Positions 1-7,726 of a stretch of 18,768 nucleotides of DNA are shown piece by piece; positions within the stretch are counted from its first letter, which is position 1, and the number at the start of each line of letters is the position of its first letter. The DNA comes from Rickettsiales bacterium. GTDB taxonomy: Bacteria > Pseudomonadota > Alphaproteobacteria > Rickettsiales > UBA8987. The notes under the pieces are model-generated. The model was not told the origin of the DNA. It saw only the letters and a list, made by a program, of their open reading frames with translations, and searched no databases. Location: assembly GCA_028282625.1 (NCBI GenBank), contig JANQHP010000077.1:1-18768 (forward strand). The letters run 5' to 3'. Position numbers and translations under genes: made by a program.

Positions 1-287
1 GCCTCTTTGGCACGCTGTACTTCAAGCAGCAGCCTGCCTTTGACATAAAGACCCACCGGGTCTTCACGCAATTCTTCAATAACGCCAATCGGCTCATCCA
101 TACGATGTTGCCAGAGCAGCTTGATGCACGCGCAATCCTGCTCTTGAAGCGTCCGCGCAAAAGCACCATGCTGCACGGCGTCCTTCTGGCTATCCACCAC
201 ATTAAACACGCTGGCATAGCCTTCAAAAGCACCGTCTTCCTGCACTGCTTTAATCAGCAACGGTACATCCAATGTTTTCTTTTCCAT
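1..287 (-). CDS. HK97-type prohead protease (peptidase S78/U35 family), 3' part outside window
   Basis: The ATG is at 285-287 and the first 95 codons are visible before the gene leaves the window. The protein opens with a short lead, then FEGYASVFNVVDSQKDAV and GAFARTL, followed by LLWQHRMDEPIG, in which His61 is the likely catalytic histidine, and a 'GLYVKGRL' strand. This is the usual N-terminal layout of HK97-family prohead proteases, which cleave the scaffold/delta domain of the major capsid protein during head maturation. The catalytic serine should lie in the missing part. The start lies 15 nt after the portal stop and has a purine-rich ribosome site (GGGGAG...AGGA), so the two genes are translated from one message. 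The order portal then protease matches phage heads and gene transfer agents; a major capsid gene is expected next, outside the window. The family call is strong, but GTA versus prophage origin is inference. Confidence 0.85.
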   Translation of the reverse strand, partial: MEKKTLDVPLLIKAVQEDGAFEGYASVFNVVDSQKDAVQHGAFARTLQEQDCACIKLLWQHRMDEPIGVIEELREDPVGLYVKGRLLLEVQRAKE

Positions 288-302
288 GTGATCCTACTCC
301 CC

Positions 303-1598
303 CTAATCTAATGTGTTACCATCCTCGATCGGTCCAAGCCCCACCGCGCGGCGCTTCTCATTGACCGTCATAAAATCCGAACGCTGCAAGCGTTGCCACA
401 TCGCCTCCCTGCGTGGCGCCAGCGCGCTAATCGCATCCTTGTCATAGTCAAGCCACAAGCGTTGCCCCTGCCCCGGCGCACTAAACATCGGCACCAGCCA
501 ACCACCGAGCGCCTGGGTCATGTCATCTAAAACCGGTAAGATCGTTTGCTCCCAAAGCGCCATGCGCGCTTCCACCATATTGCTATAGGTGTTATCGCCT
601 GGAATGCCGAGCAATTGCGGCGGCACACCAAAAGCCTGCGCAATGTCGCGTGCCGAGCTATGTTTGGATTCAATAAAGTCCATATCCCGCGGTGAAAGGC
701 TCATCTCCTTCCAATCCAGACCGCCTTCAAGCAGCAGCGGCCTGCCTGCATTGGCCGCACCGCTAAATTGCGTATCAATCTGCTCCCGAATGCGTACAAA
801 TTGCTCGTCGCTCAAATGGCTGCCGCTACCATCTTTTTCGGCCTGCATCACCAATGCACCGCTTGGCTTCGCCCCATTTTGTAGCAAGGCCTGGTTCCAC
901 ACGCCCGCCTGATTATGCTGGTCAATGCTATACGCCGCCGCTTCCACCGGTGACATCCCATACCAGTCATTGAGCGGGTTAAAATATTTCAGATGCAACA
1001 CCGGCGAGTGGCCACGCACCTGGTTCACCATAAAGCGCCGTGTGTCATGCTCCACTTGATACTCATACCCTGCCGGCACCCCATTTTTTCCAGCCACCAC
1101 CCGCACGCGGTCCGGCCGCAAAATAAACAATTCCTTCGGGTGCTCCTGATGCTCTGCCTGCACCGCCAAAAGATAGGCATTCCCATCAATCATGCGGTAG
1201 GCACAAAGCGACTCGATGAGTTCCGAGCCATACATGCAAGCACCTGGCCGCTTCAAAAGCGCCAGCAGCGGATGTTGTTCCACCACATGCCTTCCCGTTT
1301 CATCCTCGCGGTGCAACACCCAGGAAACACTACCCACCGCCTTGGAAACCATATGAATGCAGCGATGCGCCACCACATTCTTGCGATACGCCTCATCGGC
1401 GAATTGATCGTAATTACGCGCACTCCACACCGCTTTGCCCAGTGGCTGCAAGTAACTTTGTGCCATCGCAAAAGCGGGATAGGCCGATTTTTTGCTGGGC
1501 TTTCCAGGCGAAAATGCCTTGAACGCCTTGCTTAAGAACGATTCTTTCTGTGACGCACGCGCCGTAACGCGCCGCCTCGCCGATTGCGAAACTGCCAT
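303..1598 (-). CDS. Phage/GTA portal protein, HK97 family
   Basis: The 431-aa product is an HK97-type portal protein, the dodecameric ring at the capsid vertex through which DNA is packaged. Visible family blocks are RKNVVAHRCIHMVSKAVGS (about 72-90), MIDGNAYL (137-144), NPLNDWYGMSPVEAAAYSID (207-226), NGAKPSGALV (241-250), NAGRPLLLEGGLDWKEMS (283-300) and FGVPPQLLGIPGDNTYSN (323-340). From memory, the last three blocks resemble the portal gene of Rhodobacter-type gene transfer agents more than ordinary prophage portals. The basic, Ser-rich first 40 residues are variable in the family. The ATG at 1596-1598 follows an AAGGG site at about 9 nt. Upstream lies lysS, not a terminase gene, which is unusual because terminase normally precedes the portal. 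I saw no convincing promoter in the 125 bp between the lysS terminator and this start. The reading frame is intact. Confidence 0.92.
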   Translation of the reverse strand: MAVSQSARRRVTARASQKESFLSKAFKAFSPGKPSKKSAYPAFAMAQSYLQPLGKAVWSARNYDQFADEAYRKNVVAHRCIHMVSKAVGSVSWVLHREDETGRHVVEQHPLLALLKRPGACMYGSELIESLCAYRMIDGNAYLLAVQAEHQEHPKELFILRPDRVRVVAGKNGVPAGYEYQVEHDTRRFMVNQVRGHSPVLHLKYFNPLNDWYGMSPVEAAAYSIDQHNQAGVWNQALLQNGAKPSGALVMQAEKDGSGSHLSDEQFVRIREQIDTQFSGAANAGRPLLLEGGLDWKEMSLSPRDMDFIESKHSSARDIAQAFGVPPQLLGIPGDNTYSNMVEARMALWEQTILPVLDDMTQALGGWLVPMFSAPGQGQRLWLDYDKDAISALAPRREAMWQRLQRSDFMTVNEKRRAVGLGPIEDGNTLD

Positions 1599-1723
1599 AC
1601 TTCCTATCCCTTATGTGAAACGATATAAAAACAGCCTGTGGCCGTAGCAAACACGCCTTCAAACACAGCAGCCCTTCGCGCTGCACATATTTTTTCGACG
1701 TTATAATTTCACTATAGCTTGAC

Positions 1724-1746
1724 AGAAAAACCCCGGAAGGGGTCCT
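1724..1746 (-). terminator. Intrinsic terminator behind lysS
   Basis: Read on the minus strand, this is GGACCCCTTCCGGGGTTTTTC: a CCCC/GGGG stem (extended by an A-T pair) with a TTCC loop, followed directly by five T. It starts about 17 nt past the lysS stop codon at 1763, so it most likely ends the lysS transcript. It would also separate lysS from the portal/protease genes downstream. Confidence 0.8.
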
Positions 1747-1762
1747 CGGCACTTTTTTAAGA

Positions 1763-3340
1763 TTAAAGTGAGCCTTTAAGTGCCTTGTCAATTAATTTGA
1801 CTGTATTATCAACACCATAAAGTGCAATAAACGAGCCCATGCGTGGCCCGCTTTCCTGCCCCAGCAGGATCGCGTAAAGGGCGGCAAACCAGTCACGCAA
1901 ATTGCTGTAATCATGCGCTTTGCCTACTGAAAAGACCAAGGTCTGCAATTCTTCTGCCTTTGCATCTTCTGCCTGTGCCTGAAGCCGCTGCTGCAACTCC
2001 TTTAACGCGGCCTCCTCTTTTGCATCGGGTGTGCGGTATGATTTGGCCGGCAGCACAAAATCCTCGTAATACGCAATCACGCCCTCAATCATTTTCTCCA
2101 TCCACGGATGGGTCTCCCGCGTCACATCCGGCGCATAGCTTTGAATAAAACCCCAGAGCACCTCCGGATTTTCCGGATGGCATACGCTTGCAAGGTTCAG
2201 CAGCAACCCAAAAGAAACCGGCAAATCCTCCTTTGGCACCTCACCGCCGTGAATATGCCAGACCGGGCTTTCTGGCTTCTTGGCTGCCTCCAGCCCCGCG
2301 TAAGCTGCCAGATGCGCATAATATTCATCCACCGCCTTGGGGATCACATCAAAATGCAACCGCCTAGCCTTCCGTGGATTTTGATACATATAATAGGCCA
2401 GGCTTTCCGGCGTGCCGTAACGCAGCCACTGCTCCATGCTAATGCCATTGCCTTTAGACTTTGAAATTTTCTTGCCCTCTGCGTCCAAAAACATTTCATA
2501 GACATATTGCTGTGGCGGCCGCCCACCCACAATCTTGCAAATCGCGCTATAAAGCGGCGCTGAAGGCTGGTGGTCCTTGCCAAACATTTCAAAATCCACC
2601 TCAAGCGCGGCCCAGCGCATCCCAAAATCCGGCTTCCATTGCAGCTTACAATGCCCGCCCGTCACCGGCAAGGTGACCTGCTCACCATCTTCATCCGTAA
2701 AGGTGATCGTACCCTGCTCCGGATCGCAATCATCCATCGGCACTTGCAGCACCTTTCCCGTTTTGGGCGAAATCGGCAGAAAAGGGCTATAGGTCTTTTG
2801 CCGCTCTTCCCCGAGCGTTGGCAGCATCACCTGCATAATCTTATCGTAATGTGCAAGCGCGCTTAGCAGTGCCTTATCGTATTTCCCGCTGCGGTAAAAA
2901 TCGCTGGAGCTGATAAACTCATACTCAAACCCATACTGGTCCAAAAACCCGCACAGCCGTGCATTCATATGATGCCCAAAGCTTTCATGCGTGCCAAAAG
3001 GATCCGGAATTTTGGTCAATGGCTTGCCCAAATGCTTTGCCACCATCTCCTGATTGGGAATATTTTCTGGTACCTTCCGCAAGCCATCCATGTCATCGGA
3101 AACCGCAAAAAGCTTGGTTGGGATATCGCTCATCTGTGCAAAGGCATGGCGCACCAGTGTGGTGCGGAACACCTCCATAAAGGTCCCAATATGCGGCAAT
3201 CCTGGAGGCCCATAGCCCGTTTCAAACAGCACATACCCCTTCTTCGGTGCGCCCTGTTTCAAACGCGTAAGCAGCTTCCGCGCCTCTTCAAAAGGCCAGG
3301 AACCTACCTTGGTATACTCGTCTACATCCAGCGCTGTCAT
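1763..3340 (-). CDS. lysS: Lysyl-tRNA synthetase, class I (LysRS1)
   Basis: This 525-aa enzyme charges tRNA-Lys with lysine. It is a class I (Rossmann-fold) synthetase, not the more common class II LysRS. The HIGH-like signature is LPHIGT at about 49-53 and the KMSKS-like loop is KKISKSKGNG at about 291-300. Between them lie family blocks such as FAVSDDMDGLRKVP (79-92) and FGKDHQPSAP (254-263). The C-terminal half is the alpha-helical anticodon-binding region. The length is normal for the family. The ATG at 3338-3340 lies about 30 nt downstream of the predicted start of transcription from the promoter at 3377-3404, with a GGGT just upstream. An intrinsic terminator follows the stop. Gene and class are clear. 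Databases name this gene lysS or lysK. Confidence 0.96.
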   Translation of the reverse strand: MTALDVDEYTKVGSWPFEEARKLLTRLKQGAPKKGYVLFETGYGPPGLPHIGTFMEVFRTTLVRHAFAQMSDIPTKLFAVSDDMDGLRKVPENIPNQEMVAKHLGKPLTKIPDPFGTHESFGHHMNARLCGFLDQYGFEYEFISSSDFYRSGKYDKALLSALAHYDKIMQVMLPTLGEERQKTYSPFLPISPKTGKVLQVPMDDCDPEQGTITFTDEDGEQVTLPVTGGHCKLQWKPDFGMRWAALEVDFEMFGKDHQPSAPLYSAICKIVGGRPPQQYVYEMFLDAEGKKISKSKGNGISMEQWLRYGTPESLAYYMYQNPRKARRLHFDVIPKAVDEYYAHLAAYAGLEAAKKPESPVWHIHGGEVPKEDLPVSFGLLLNLASVCHPENPEVLWGFIQSYAPDVTRETHPWMEKMIEGVIAYYEDFVLPAKSYRTPDAKEEAALKELQQRLQAQAEDAKAEELQTLVFSVGKAHDYSNLRDWFAALYAILLGQESGPRMGSFIALYGVDNTVKLIDKALKGSL

Positions 3341-3376
3341 GGTTACCCATCCGCTATCTCTTCTGTGAAGGCGCGC

Positions 3377-3404
3377 ATCATAAAGCGATGCCGCAGCCTG
3401 TCAA
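3377..3404 (-). promoter_or_regulatory. Strong sigma70-type promoter of lysS
   Basis: On the minus strand TTGACA (3399-3404, full consensus) is followed by a 16-bp spacer and TATGAT (3377-3382, five of six consensus bases). Transcription would start near 3370, giving a leader of about 30 nt before the lysS ATG. It lies in the 90-bp gap after the PAP2 gene, so lysS can be expressed independently of ispE-PAP2. Confidence 0.75.
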
Positions 3405-3430
3405 TCATTGGCCTATTAATCACTAGAACA

Positions 3431-4111
3431 TCAGCTATCTTTTACCGTTTCACTTTTTTCCTTTGGGAAAAACACACGGTAAAGCAGATGCGCGGTCCAC
3501 AATGTGACCAGCGCCCCAAAGGTTACATCACTGATATAATGCGCCCCCTGAATAACACGTCCTGCCGCCGCAAAAAAACCGAACATCAGCGCCAACGCAT
3601 AGGCCTGCTTGCGGCGCCTTCCCTGATATAACAGCGCCAGCGCAATCACACTAAAGCCCATGGCTGAATGTCCGGAAACAAAGGATTTTCCGTCCTGATC
3701 ACTGATCACAAACATATCTGTGTAAGTCTTCACCCCACCAAATTCGGTGATATTCACCGGTCGCGCACGGTCCCATATCTCCTTAAACCCCTGATGCACA
3801 ATCAAACCGGGCGCTAAGATCACCACCGCCAGCACATAAAGCAAGGCACGCTGCCCCGGCACCCAAGCAGGCAGCCGAATCCCAAACATACGCTTGAGTA
3901 GATGCAACCCCACACAAAACAAGCAGGTCCCCACCATGATCACCGAAAGCACGCGAATTCCAAAATAGACCAGCGTTGGCCACCAATTCTCCCTAAGGAA
4001 AAAACCGCCACGCGCTTCATCGTAAAACAGCTCGCTCACATAAAGGTCTATCCCAGGAAACAAGGCAAAAACGGCCAGTGCCACCACCGTGATCAATGCA
4101 AGGATTTTCAT
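3431..4111 (-). CDS. PAP2-family membrane phosphatase
   Basis: This is a membrane phosphatase of the type-2 phosphatidic acid phosphatase (PAP2) superfamily, 226 aa from the ATG. The three catalytic motifs are all present: KEIWDRARP (about 110-118), FVSGHS (144-149, with the catalytic-site His) and GRVIQGAHYISD (184-195, with the nucleophile His and its Asp). Several hydrophobic helices lie before and between them, starting with an N-terminal segment (LALITVVALAVFALF). Substrates in this superfamily include phosphatidate, phosphatidylglycerophosphate, undecaprenyl pyrophosphate and lipid A phosphates; the sequence alone does not choose between them. The ATG at 4109-4111 shares one base with the ispE stop (TGATG), which indicates translational coupling; a GTG one codon earlier is the alternative. 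Neighbouring ispE makes isoprenoid precursors, so a polyprenyl-phosphate role is an attractive but unproven guess. Confidence 0.85.
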   Translation of the reverse strand: MKILALITVVALAVFALFPGIDLYVSELFYDEARGGFFLRENWWPTLVYFGIRVLSVIMVGTCLFCVGLHLLKRMFGIRLPAWVPGQRALLYVLAVVILAPGLIVHQGFKEIWDRARPVNITEFGGVKTYTDMFVISDQDGKSFVSGHSAMGFSVIALALLYQGRRRKQAYALALMFGFFAAAGRVIQGAHYISDVTFGALVTLWTAHLLYRVFFPKEKSETVKDS

Positions 4112-4959
4112 CACTTTTCTCCTATTTCATACATCCTACAGGGACGGATATACCAGTCAGGATGCTGCTTTGCCAGCTTTTCTGCGACCCTACCCGCTGC
4201 ATCCGCGTCATCACATACGCCAAAACACGCACTCCCACTGCCACTCATCTGCGCATAGTCCACCTCTTGCTGCTGCGCCAATACCTCCAACACCTCCTCA
4301 ATCACCGGTGCCACGCCACACGCTGCCTCGGTTAAATCATTCCCTCGATGCGCTGTTGCTTTTCCCGAAGCCTTCCATCGTGCAAACACCTTAGCCGTTG
4401 GCACTACTACAGAAGGATAAATCAGTACCATCGCTTTGGGTATCGCCTCACCCTCTGGCCAAGGCTCCACCTGTTCTCCTATGCCGCGTACCAAAGCTGG
4501 CAGCACCAAAAGGCAGACCGGCACATCCGCGCCCAAAATAGCACTTGGTTCCACCCACGCCTGCCACTTTTGCTCCTGCCCACATAAGCTTGCTAAAGCA
4601 CGCAACATCGCCGCTGCATCCGCCGAGCCACCACCAAGCCCAGCACCGGCTGGAATATTTTTTGTCAGACGCACCTCCACCTGCAGCTTTTCTAGCGCAG
4701 GCAAACGCTCTTTCGCCCAATGATAGGCCGCTTGCACGCTGCCACCATCTGCAGGCACCTGCTCCGCAAAATCCCCCTTCGCCACCACGCGCAAGCTCGG
4801 CGTATCCGCTGGCATGCACGTTACTTCCAGCCGATCCGCCAAATCCACAAACACCACACCACTTTCCAGCGCATGATAGCCATCGCTTTGTTTGTGCTTC
4901 ACGTGCAACCAAAGATTCACCTTGGCCGGCGCTATCACGGAAACAGAATGTGACTCCAT
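4111..4959 (-). CDS. ispE: 4-diphosphocytidyl-2-C-methyl-D-erythritol kinase
   Basis: This 282-aa GHMP kinase phosphorylates the 2-hydroxyl of CDP-methylerythritol with ATP, in the non-mevalonate (MEP) pathway to isopentenyl diphosphate, in the cytoplasm. Visible motifs are the N-terminal APAKVNLWLHV (10-20), the substrate-loop GYHALES (27-33), the ATP-binding glycine-rich PAGAGLGGGSADAAAMLRAL (103-122) and the C-terminal GHMP motif MSGSGSACFGV. The length is normal. The ATG at 4957-4959 has no clear Shine-Dalgarno sequence and lies only 14 nt past a hairpin that abuts the upstream receptor gene's stop. The downstream PAP2 gene starts inside its stop codon. Confidence 0.95.
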   Translation of the reverse strand: MESHSVSVIAPAKVNLWLHVKHKQSDGYHALESGVVFVDLADRLEVTCMPADTPSLRVVAKGDFAEQVPADGGSVQAAYHWAKERLPALEKLQVEVRLTKNIPAGAGLGGGSADAAAMLRALASLCGQEQKWQAWVEPSAILGADVPVCLLVLPALVRGIGEQVEPWPEGEAIPKAMVLIYPSVVVPTAKVFARWKASGKATAHRGNDLTEAACGVAPVIEEVLEVLAQQQEVDYAQMSGSGSACFGVCDDADAAGRVAEKLAKQHPDWYIRPCRMYEIGEK

Positions 4960-4960
4960 T

Positions 4961-4988
4961 AGAAAAATCTAAACACTGTTAACAGTGT
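4961..4988 (-). terminator. Palindromic hairpin with T-rich tail after the TonB-dependent receptor gene
   Basis: Positions 4973-4988 form a perfect 16-bp palindrome, ACACTGTTAACAGTGT, directly abutting the receptor's stop codon (4989-4991). On the minus strand it can fold as ACACTG-TTAA-CAGTGT followed by TTTAGATTTTTCT, which fits a short intrinsic terminator. The stem is only 6 bp and AT-rich, so termination is probably partial. The ispE start codon comes right after the tail. It could instead be a protein-binding palindrome. Confidence 0.5.
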
Positions 4989-7031
4989 CTAATACCGCAA
5001 GCGTACACGGCCAAACACGCTCCGCCCAATCTCTGCCGCATTCATATAAAACGGCGAGGTGAATTCCACATGCTTGTCATCCAGCAGATTCTGCCCGATC
5101 GCTTCCAGCGTCATATGTGCATTCGGTTTCCAGCTTAGCCGCGTATCTAGCCGCCAATAATCTGGCACCGCCAGCGAAGAAGTAAACCCATCAGCCTGAA
5201 TATTATCCACAAAATAGAGCGTGTTATCCATAAACACTTCCGAACCTAGTTCCGCCGAAGAACGAAGCGTAAACTGGTGTTTGGGTGAATTGGTCTCGTT
5301 GTTTTCCTGGGTTGTATCGGTACTACCAGCCTGCGTATCAATCGAAATACGGTGCCAGGCATAGCTGCCTGAAAGCTGCCATTTCGGGCTCACCTGCCAC
5401 TTCGCGGTGGTTTCCACACCCACGCTATACCCGCGTGAACGGTTGGCAAAGGTTAGCGGCAAAATGCTAAAGCCATTTTCAGTAAAAGAAGCGCCCTGCT
5501 CCAGGGTGAAGAGGCTCGCGTAATCATTATAAAATGCCGCAATATCTAACGACATATCACGATCAAAGGAAGCACGGTAACCCATTTCATAGGCAATCAA
5601 CCGCTCAGCATCCAGTGCTTCACTCCCTGTAATGCGTACAAAACCCGCCGGCGTGCCAGGCCCCACGGTATTGGCTGGAAAAGCCGAGCGTGCTGCCCGC
5701 ACGCCATCACTCACACGGCTTGGAATCCGCACCGCACGCGCCACCGAGCCCCACAGCGTGTGTGTATCACTTGCCTTCCAGAGCATTTTGGCCGAAGGCT
5801 GATATTCAAATCCCGTATAATCATTATGCTCAAACTTTGAACCCAGCGTGAGGAAAAGCGTGTCCTCGACCGCTTCCCACTCATGCTGCATAAAGGCATT
5901 CCACAGTTGAAAAGAGGTGCTATCGCTCTCAAAAAACACTAGCGCATTGTTGTCGGCGGAGTCCTGAATATAACGGTAGCCAGCGCCCCATACCGTTTCA
6001 TGCCGATCTGCTGGCTTAAACACATGCTGCAACTCCATGTCATAGGTGCTAATCACCTGCCCAAAAAGCAGCTCGTTTCGCCGTGCATGGTCAAAATAGC
6101 TCTGCAAGGTCATAATACCCGCATCACCCAAATCCTGCTCCAACCGGACCAACACATTACCACCCGCAATCGTATCTTCAGAAGGCTCGTTTGTGACAAA
6201 CCCTGTGGATGTCGTCGAAGGACGGATAAACACACTTTCTGTCTCACCGTGGTAAATGTCACCCTGCACCGTCAGTTTCTTCTGCGGTGTAGGCTCGGCG
6301 TCCACACGAAAGCCCGCCTGCTCCCGGGACCACCCATCGCCACGATCACCTCCTCCAGGAATGGTCGTTTCATCCTGTATCTTTGCCTTGGCATAGACAC
6401 GGTACGAAGTATGCTCGCCTATCTTGCCACCTTGGCGCACCTCAATTGCTCCACGCTCTTCATTTCCAAACGTCACCGAAGCATAGGTGCCCTGGGTATT
6501 AGCTGCAGAGCGTGTAATAATATTAATAACCCCATTGACCGCATTGGACCCCCACACCGTGCCTCCTGGTCCACGGATCACCTCAATCCGCTCAATGTCC
6601 TCCATCAAGGTGTCTTGCACATCCCAGTACACCCCAGAAAAGACAGGCGTATACACCGTTCTTCCATCAATCAGCACCAGCAGATCATTGGCATATTGAT
6701 TGTTAAACCCGCGTGAGGTAATGGCCCATTTATTGGAATCAATCTGTGCCACTTGAAGGCCCGGCACCACGCGCAACATCTCAGGAATATTGGTGGCACC
6801 AAGTCGTTTGATATCCTCTTGTGTGATCACAAAAATCGCGGATGCCACCTCGTTGGCGGCTTCTGGTTTCTTGGAGGCAGAAATCACTTCCACCCGCATC
6901 AAGCTTTCCAGATCAAGGGTAAAATAGTCTGTTTGCGCATCATTGGCCGTTGCGCCAATGGAAAACACCACAAGCATCCCCGTATAAATCACAACCAGCT
7001 TGTGGATAATTCGTCTTAACATACTACGCAC
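4989..7031 (-). CDS. TonB-dependent outer-membrane receptor
   Basis: The 680-aa product is an outer-membrane beta-barrel with an N-terminal plug that imports a scarce ligand using TonB energy. A basic, hydrophobic signal peptide (RRIIHKLVVIYTGMLVVFSIGATA) ends near residue 29. A TonB-box-like VEVIS follows at about 47-51. The plug occupies about 57-175, with IFVITQEDI, IPEMLRVVPGLQVA, LLVLIDGRTVYTPVFSGVYW and ERIEVIRGPGGTVWGSNAVN. The rest is barrel, ending in aromatic Tyr680 as expected for BAM recognition. The plug resembles the iron-complex/cobalamin receptor group, but the ligand cannot be told. The GTG at 7029-7031 has AGGT 8 nt upstream; an ATG three codons later (7020-7022) is an equally possible start. 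A candidate promoter lies at 7063-7090. No TonB/ExbBD or ABC-transporter partner is adjacent. Confidence 0.92.
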   Translation of the reverse strand: MRSMLRRIIHKLVVIYTGMLVVFSIGATANDAQTDYFTLDLESLMRVEVISASKKPEAANEVASAIFVITQEDIKRLGATNIPEMLRVVPGLQVAQIDSNKWAITSRGFNNQYANDLLVLIDGRTVYTPVFSGVYWDVQDTLMEDIERIEVIRGPGGTVWGSNAVNGVINIITRSAANTQGTYASVTFGNEERGAIEVRQGGKIGEHTSYRVYAKAKIQDETTIPGGGDRGDGWSREQAGFRVDAEPTPQKKLTVQGDIYHGETESVFIRPSTTSTGFVTNEPSEDTIAGGNVLVRLEQDLGDAGIMTLQSYFDHARRNELLFGQVISTYDMELQHVFKPADRHETVWGAGYRYIQDSADNNALVFFESDSTSFQLWNAFMQHEWEAVEDTLFLTLGSKFEHNDYTGFEYQPSAKMLWKASDTHTLWGSVARAVRIPSRVSDGVRAARSAFPANTVGPGTPAGFVRITGSEALDAERLIAYEMGYRASFDRDMSLDIAAFYNDYASLFTLEQGASFTENGFSILPLTFANRSRGYSVGVETTAKWQVSPKWQLSGSYAWHRISIDTQAGSTDTTQENNETNSPKHQFTLRSSAELGSEVFMDNTLYFVDNIQADGFTSSLAVPDYWRLDTRLSWKPNAHMTLEAIGQNLLDDKHVEFTSPFYMNAAEIGRSVFGRVRLRY

Positions 7032-7062
7032 CGTACCACACCTATCGTCTGTAAGAGAGGGT

Positions 7063-7090
7063 ATGCTAACATAAACTGTTCTAAAAGCAA
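7063..7090 (-). promoter_or_regulatory. Candidate promoter of the TonB-dependent receptor gene
   Basis: On the minus strand TTGCTT (7085-7090), a 16-bp spacer and TAGCAT (7063-7068) preceded by TG (extended -10) make a plausible sigma70 promoter. The spacer contains TTTAGAA (7079-7085), identical to one half of the rhizobial Irr ICE box; the second half does not match. An imperfect hairpin, 7078-7105 (GTTC-AAAGCA / TGCTTT-GAAC with a 2-nt bulge), overlaps the -35. Iron control would suit a receptor gene but is speculative. Confidence 0.35.
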
Positions 7091-7138
7091 TCAGATGCTT
7101 TGAACAAGAAATAGGGACTAAAAACAGGCAGGAAAATG

Positions 7139-7627
7139 TTATTTCTTACGAAAATTGTCTAACACCACCACATTATCCGAAGCACCATTTTCGGCTTCAT
7201 CGTCTGAATCTGCCTGATGATTGAGTGCGGCATCTATCGCATCGTCGCTATCTAGCAACAAATCTTCCTTATTGCTGTGTGTAAATTGCAAACCAAAACG
7301 CACGCTTGGGTCAGCAAAAGAGACCAATGCATCAAAAGGTACCGTCAAACTCTGTTTGATATTGTTAAAGCTTAAAACAAGCGAAAAGCGGTTTGTCTCA
7401 ACTTCTAAGTCCCAAAATTGATGCTGTAGCACAATGGTCATTTCTTCCGGGTAGCGTGCAAGCAAATCGTCGGAGATCATCACCTCAGGATGCTGCGTAC
7501 GGAACGTGATGTAAAAATGATGGTCCCCTTGCAGCCCGTGCTCATCCACAAGCTCCAGCGCACGACGCACCACATAATGCATGGCATCATCTACAATCGC
7601 TGCATAATCAATGTAATCTGAACTCAT
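7139..7627 (-). CDS. sspB: SspB, ClpXP adaptor (alphaproteobacterial type)
   Basis: This 162-aa protein is an adaptor that binds ssrA-tagged and other substrates and hands them to the ClpXP protease. The substrate-binding core is clear: DYIDYAAIVDDAM (4-16), GDHHFYITFRTQHPEV (34-49), ARYPEEMTIVLQHQFWDLEV (57-76), VPFDALVSFADPSVRFGLQF (96-115). After it comes an acidic flexible linker (about 125-150), then the C-terminal ClpX-binding tail VVVLDNFRKK, matching the family's conserved XB peptide. Length and layout are normal. The ATG at 7625-7627 has only a GGCGG right against it. It follows the DUF2336 gene by 98 bp with its own candidate promoter (7663-7691). Confidence 0.93.
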   Translation of the reverse strand: MSSDYIDYAAIVDDAMHYVVRRALELVDEHGLQGDHHFYITFRTQHPEVMISDDLLARYPEEMTIVLQHQFWDLEVETNRFSLVLSFNNIKQSLTVPFDALVSFADPSVRFGLQFTHSNKEDLLLDSDDAIDAALNHQADSDDEAENGASDNVVVLDNFRKK

Positions 7628-7662
7628 CCGCCAATCTACAGTCGGTCATTTCGTCTGTCTTT

Positions 7663-7691
7663 AAAATAGCAAGCAAGTCCAAAGCAAACAA
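7663..7691 (-). promoter_or_regulatory. Candidate promoter of sspB with flanking direct repeats
   Basis: On the minus strand TTGTTT (7686-7691), a 17-bp spacer and TATTTT (7663-7668) form a weak-to-moderate sigma70 match. Two near-identical 11-mers, AGCAAGCAAGT (7668-7678) and AGCAAACAAGT (7683-7693), lie 15 bp apart across the spacer and -35. No terminator was found between the DUF2336 gene and sspB. Confidence 0.35.
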
Positions 7692-7726
7692 GTAATCTCT
7701 TGCCACAAGGCTAACCTGCTCAAAAG

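Noticed and set aside
993..1535. Long open frames opposite real genes (also 2969-3631 and 6000-6716 on the plus strand, 12985-13518 on the minus strand)
   Set aside because: Each lies antisense to a clearly recognised gene, shows no recognisable domain and has unnatural composition (rich in His, Arg, Cys, Pro or Ser).
1..1598. A complete prophage
   Set aside because: Only two head genes are visible. No integrase, repressor or attachment site is present and lysS is intact, so only a head-gene module can be claimed.
7628..7726. tRNA or other RNA gene in this and the other intergenic gaps
   Set aside because: No cloverleaf, CCA end or T-arm consensus was found in any gap; only the SRP RNA is supported.
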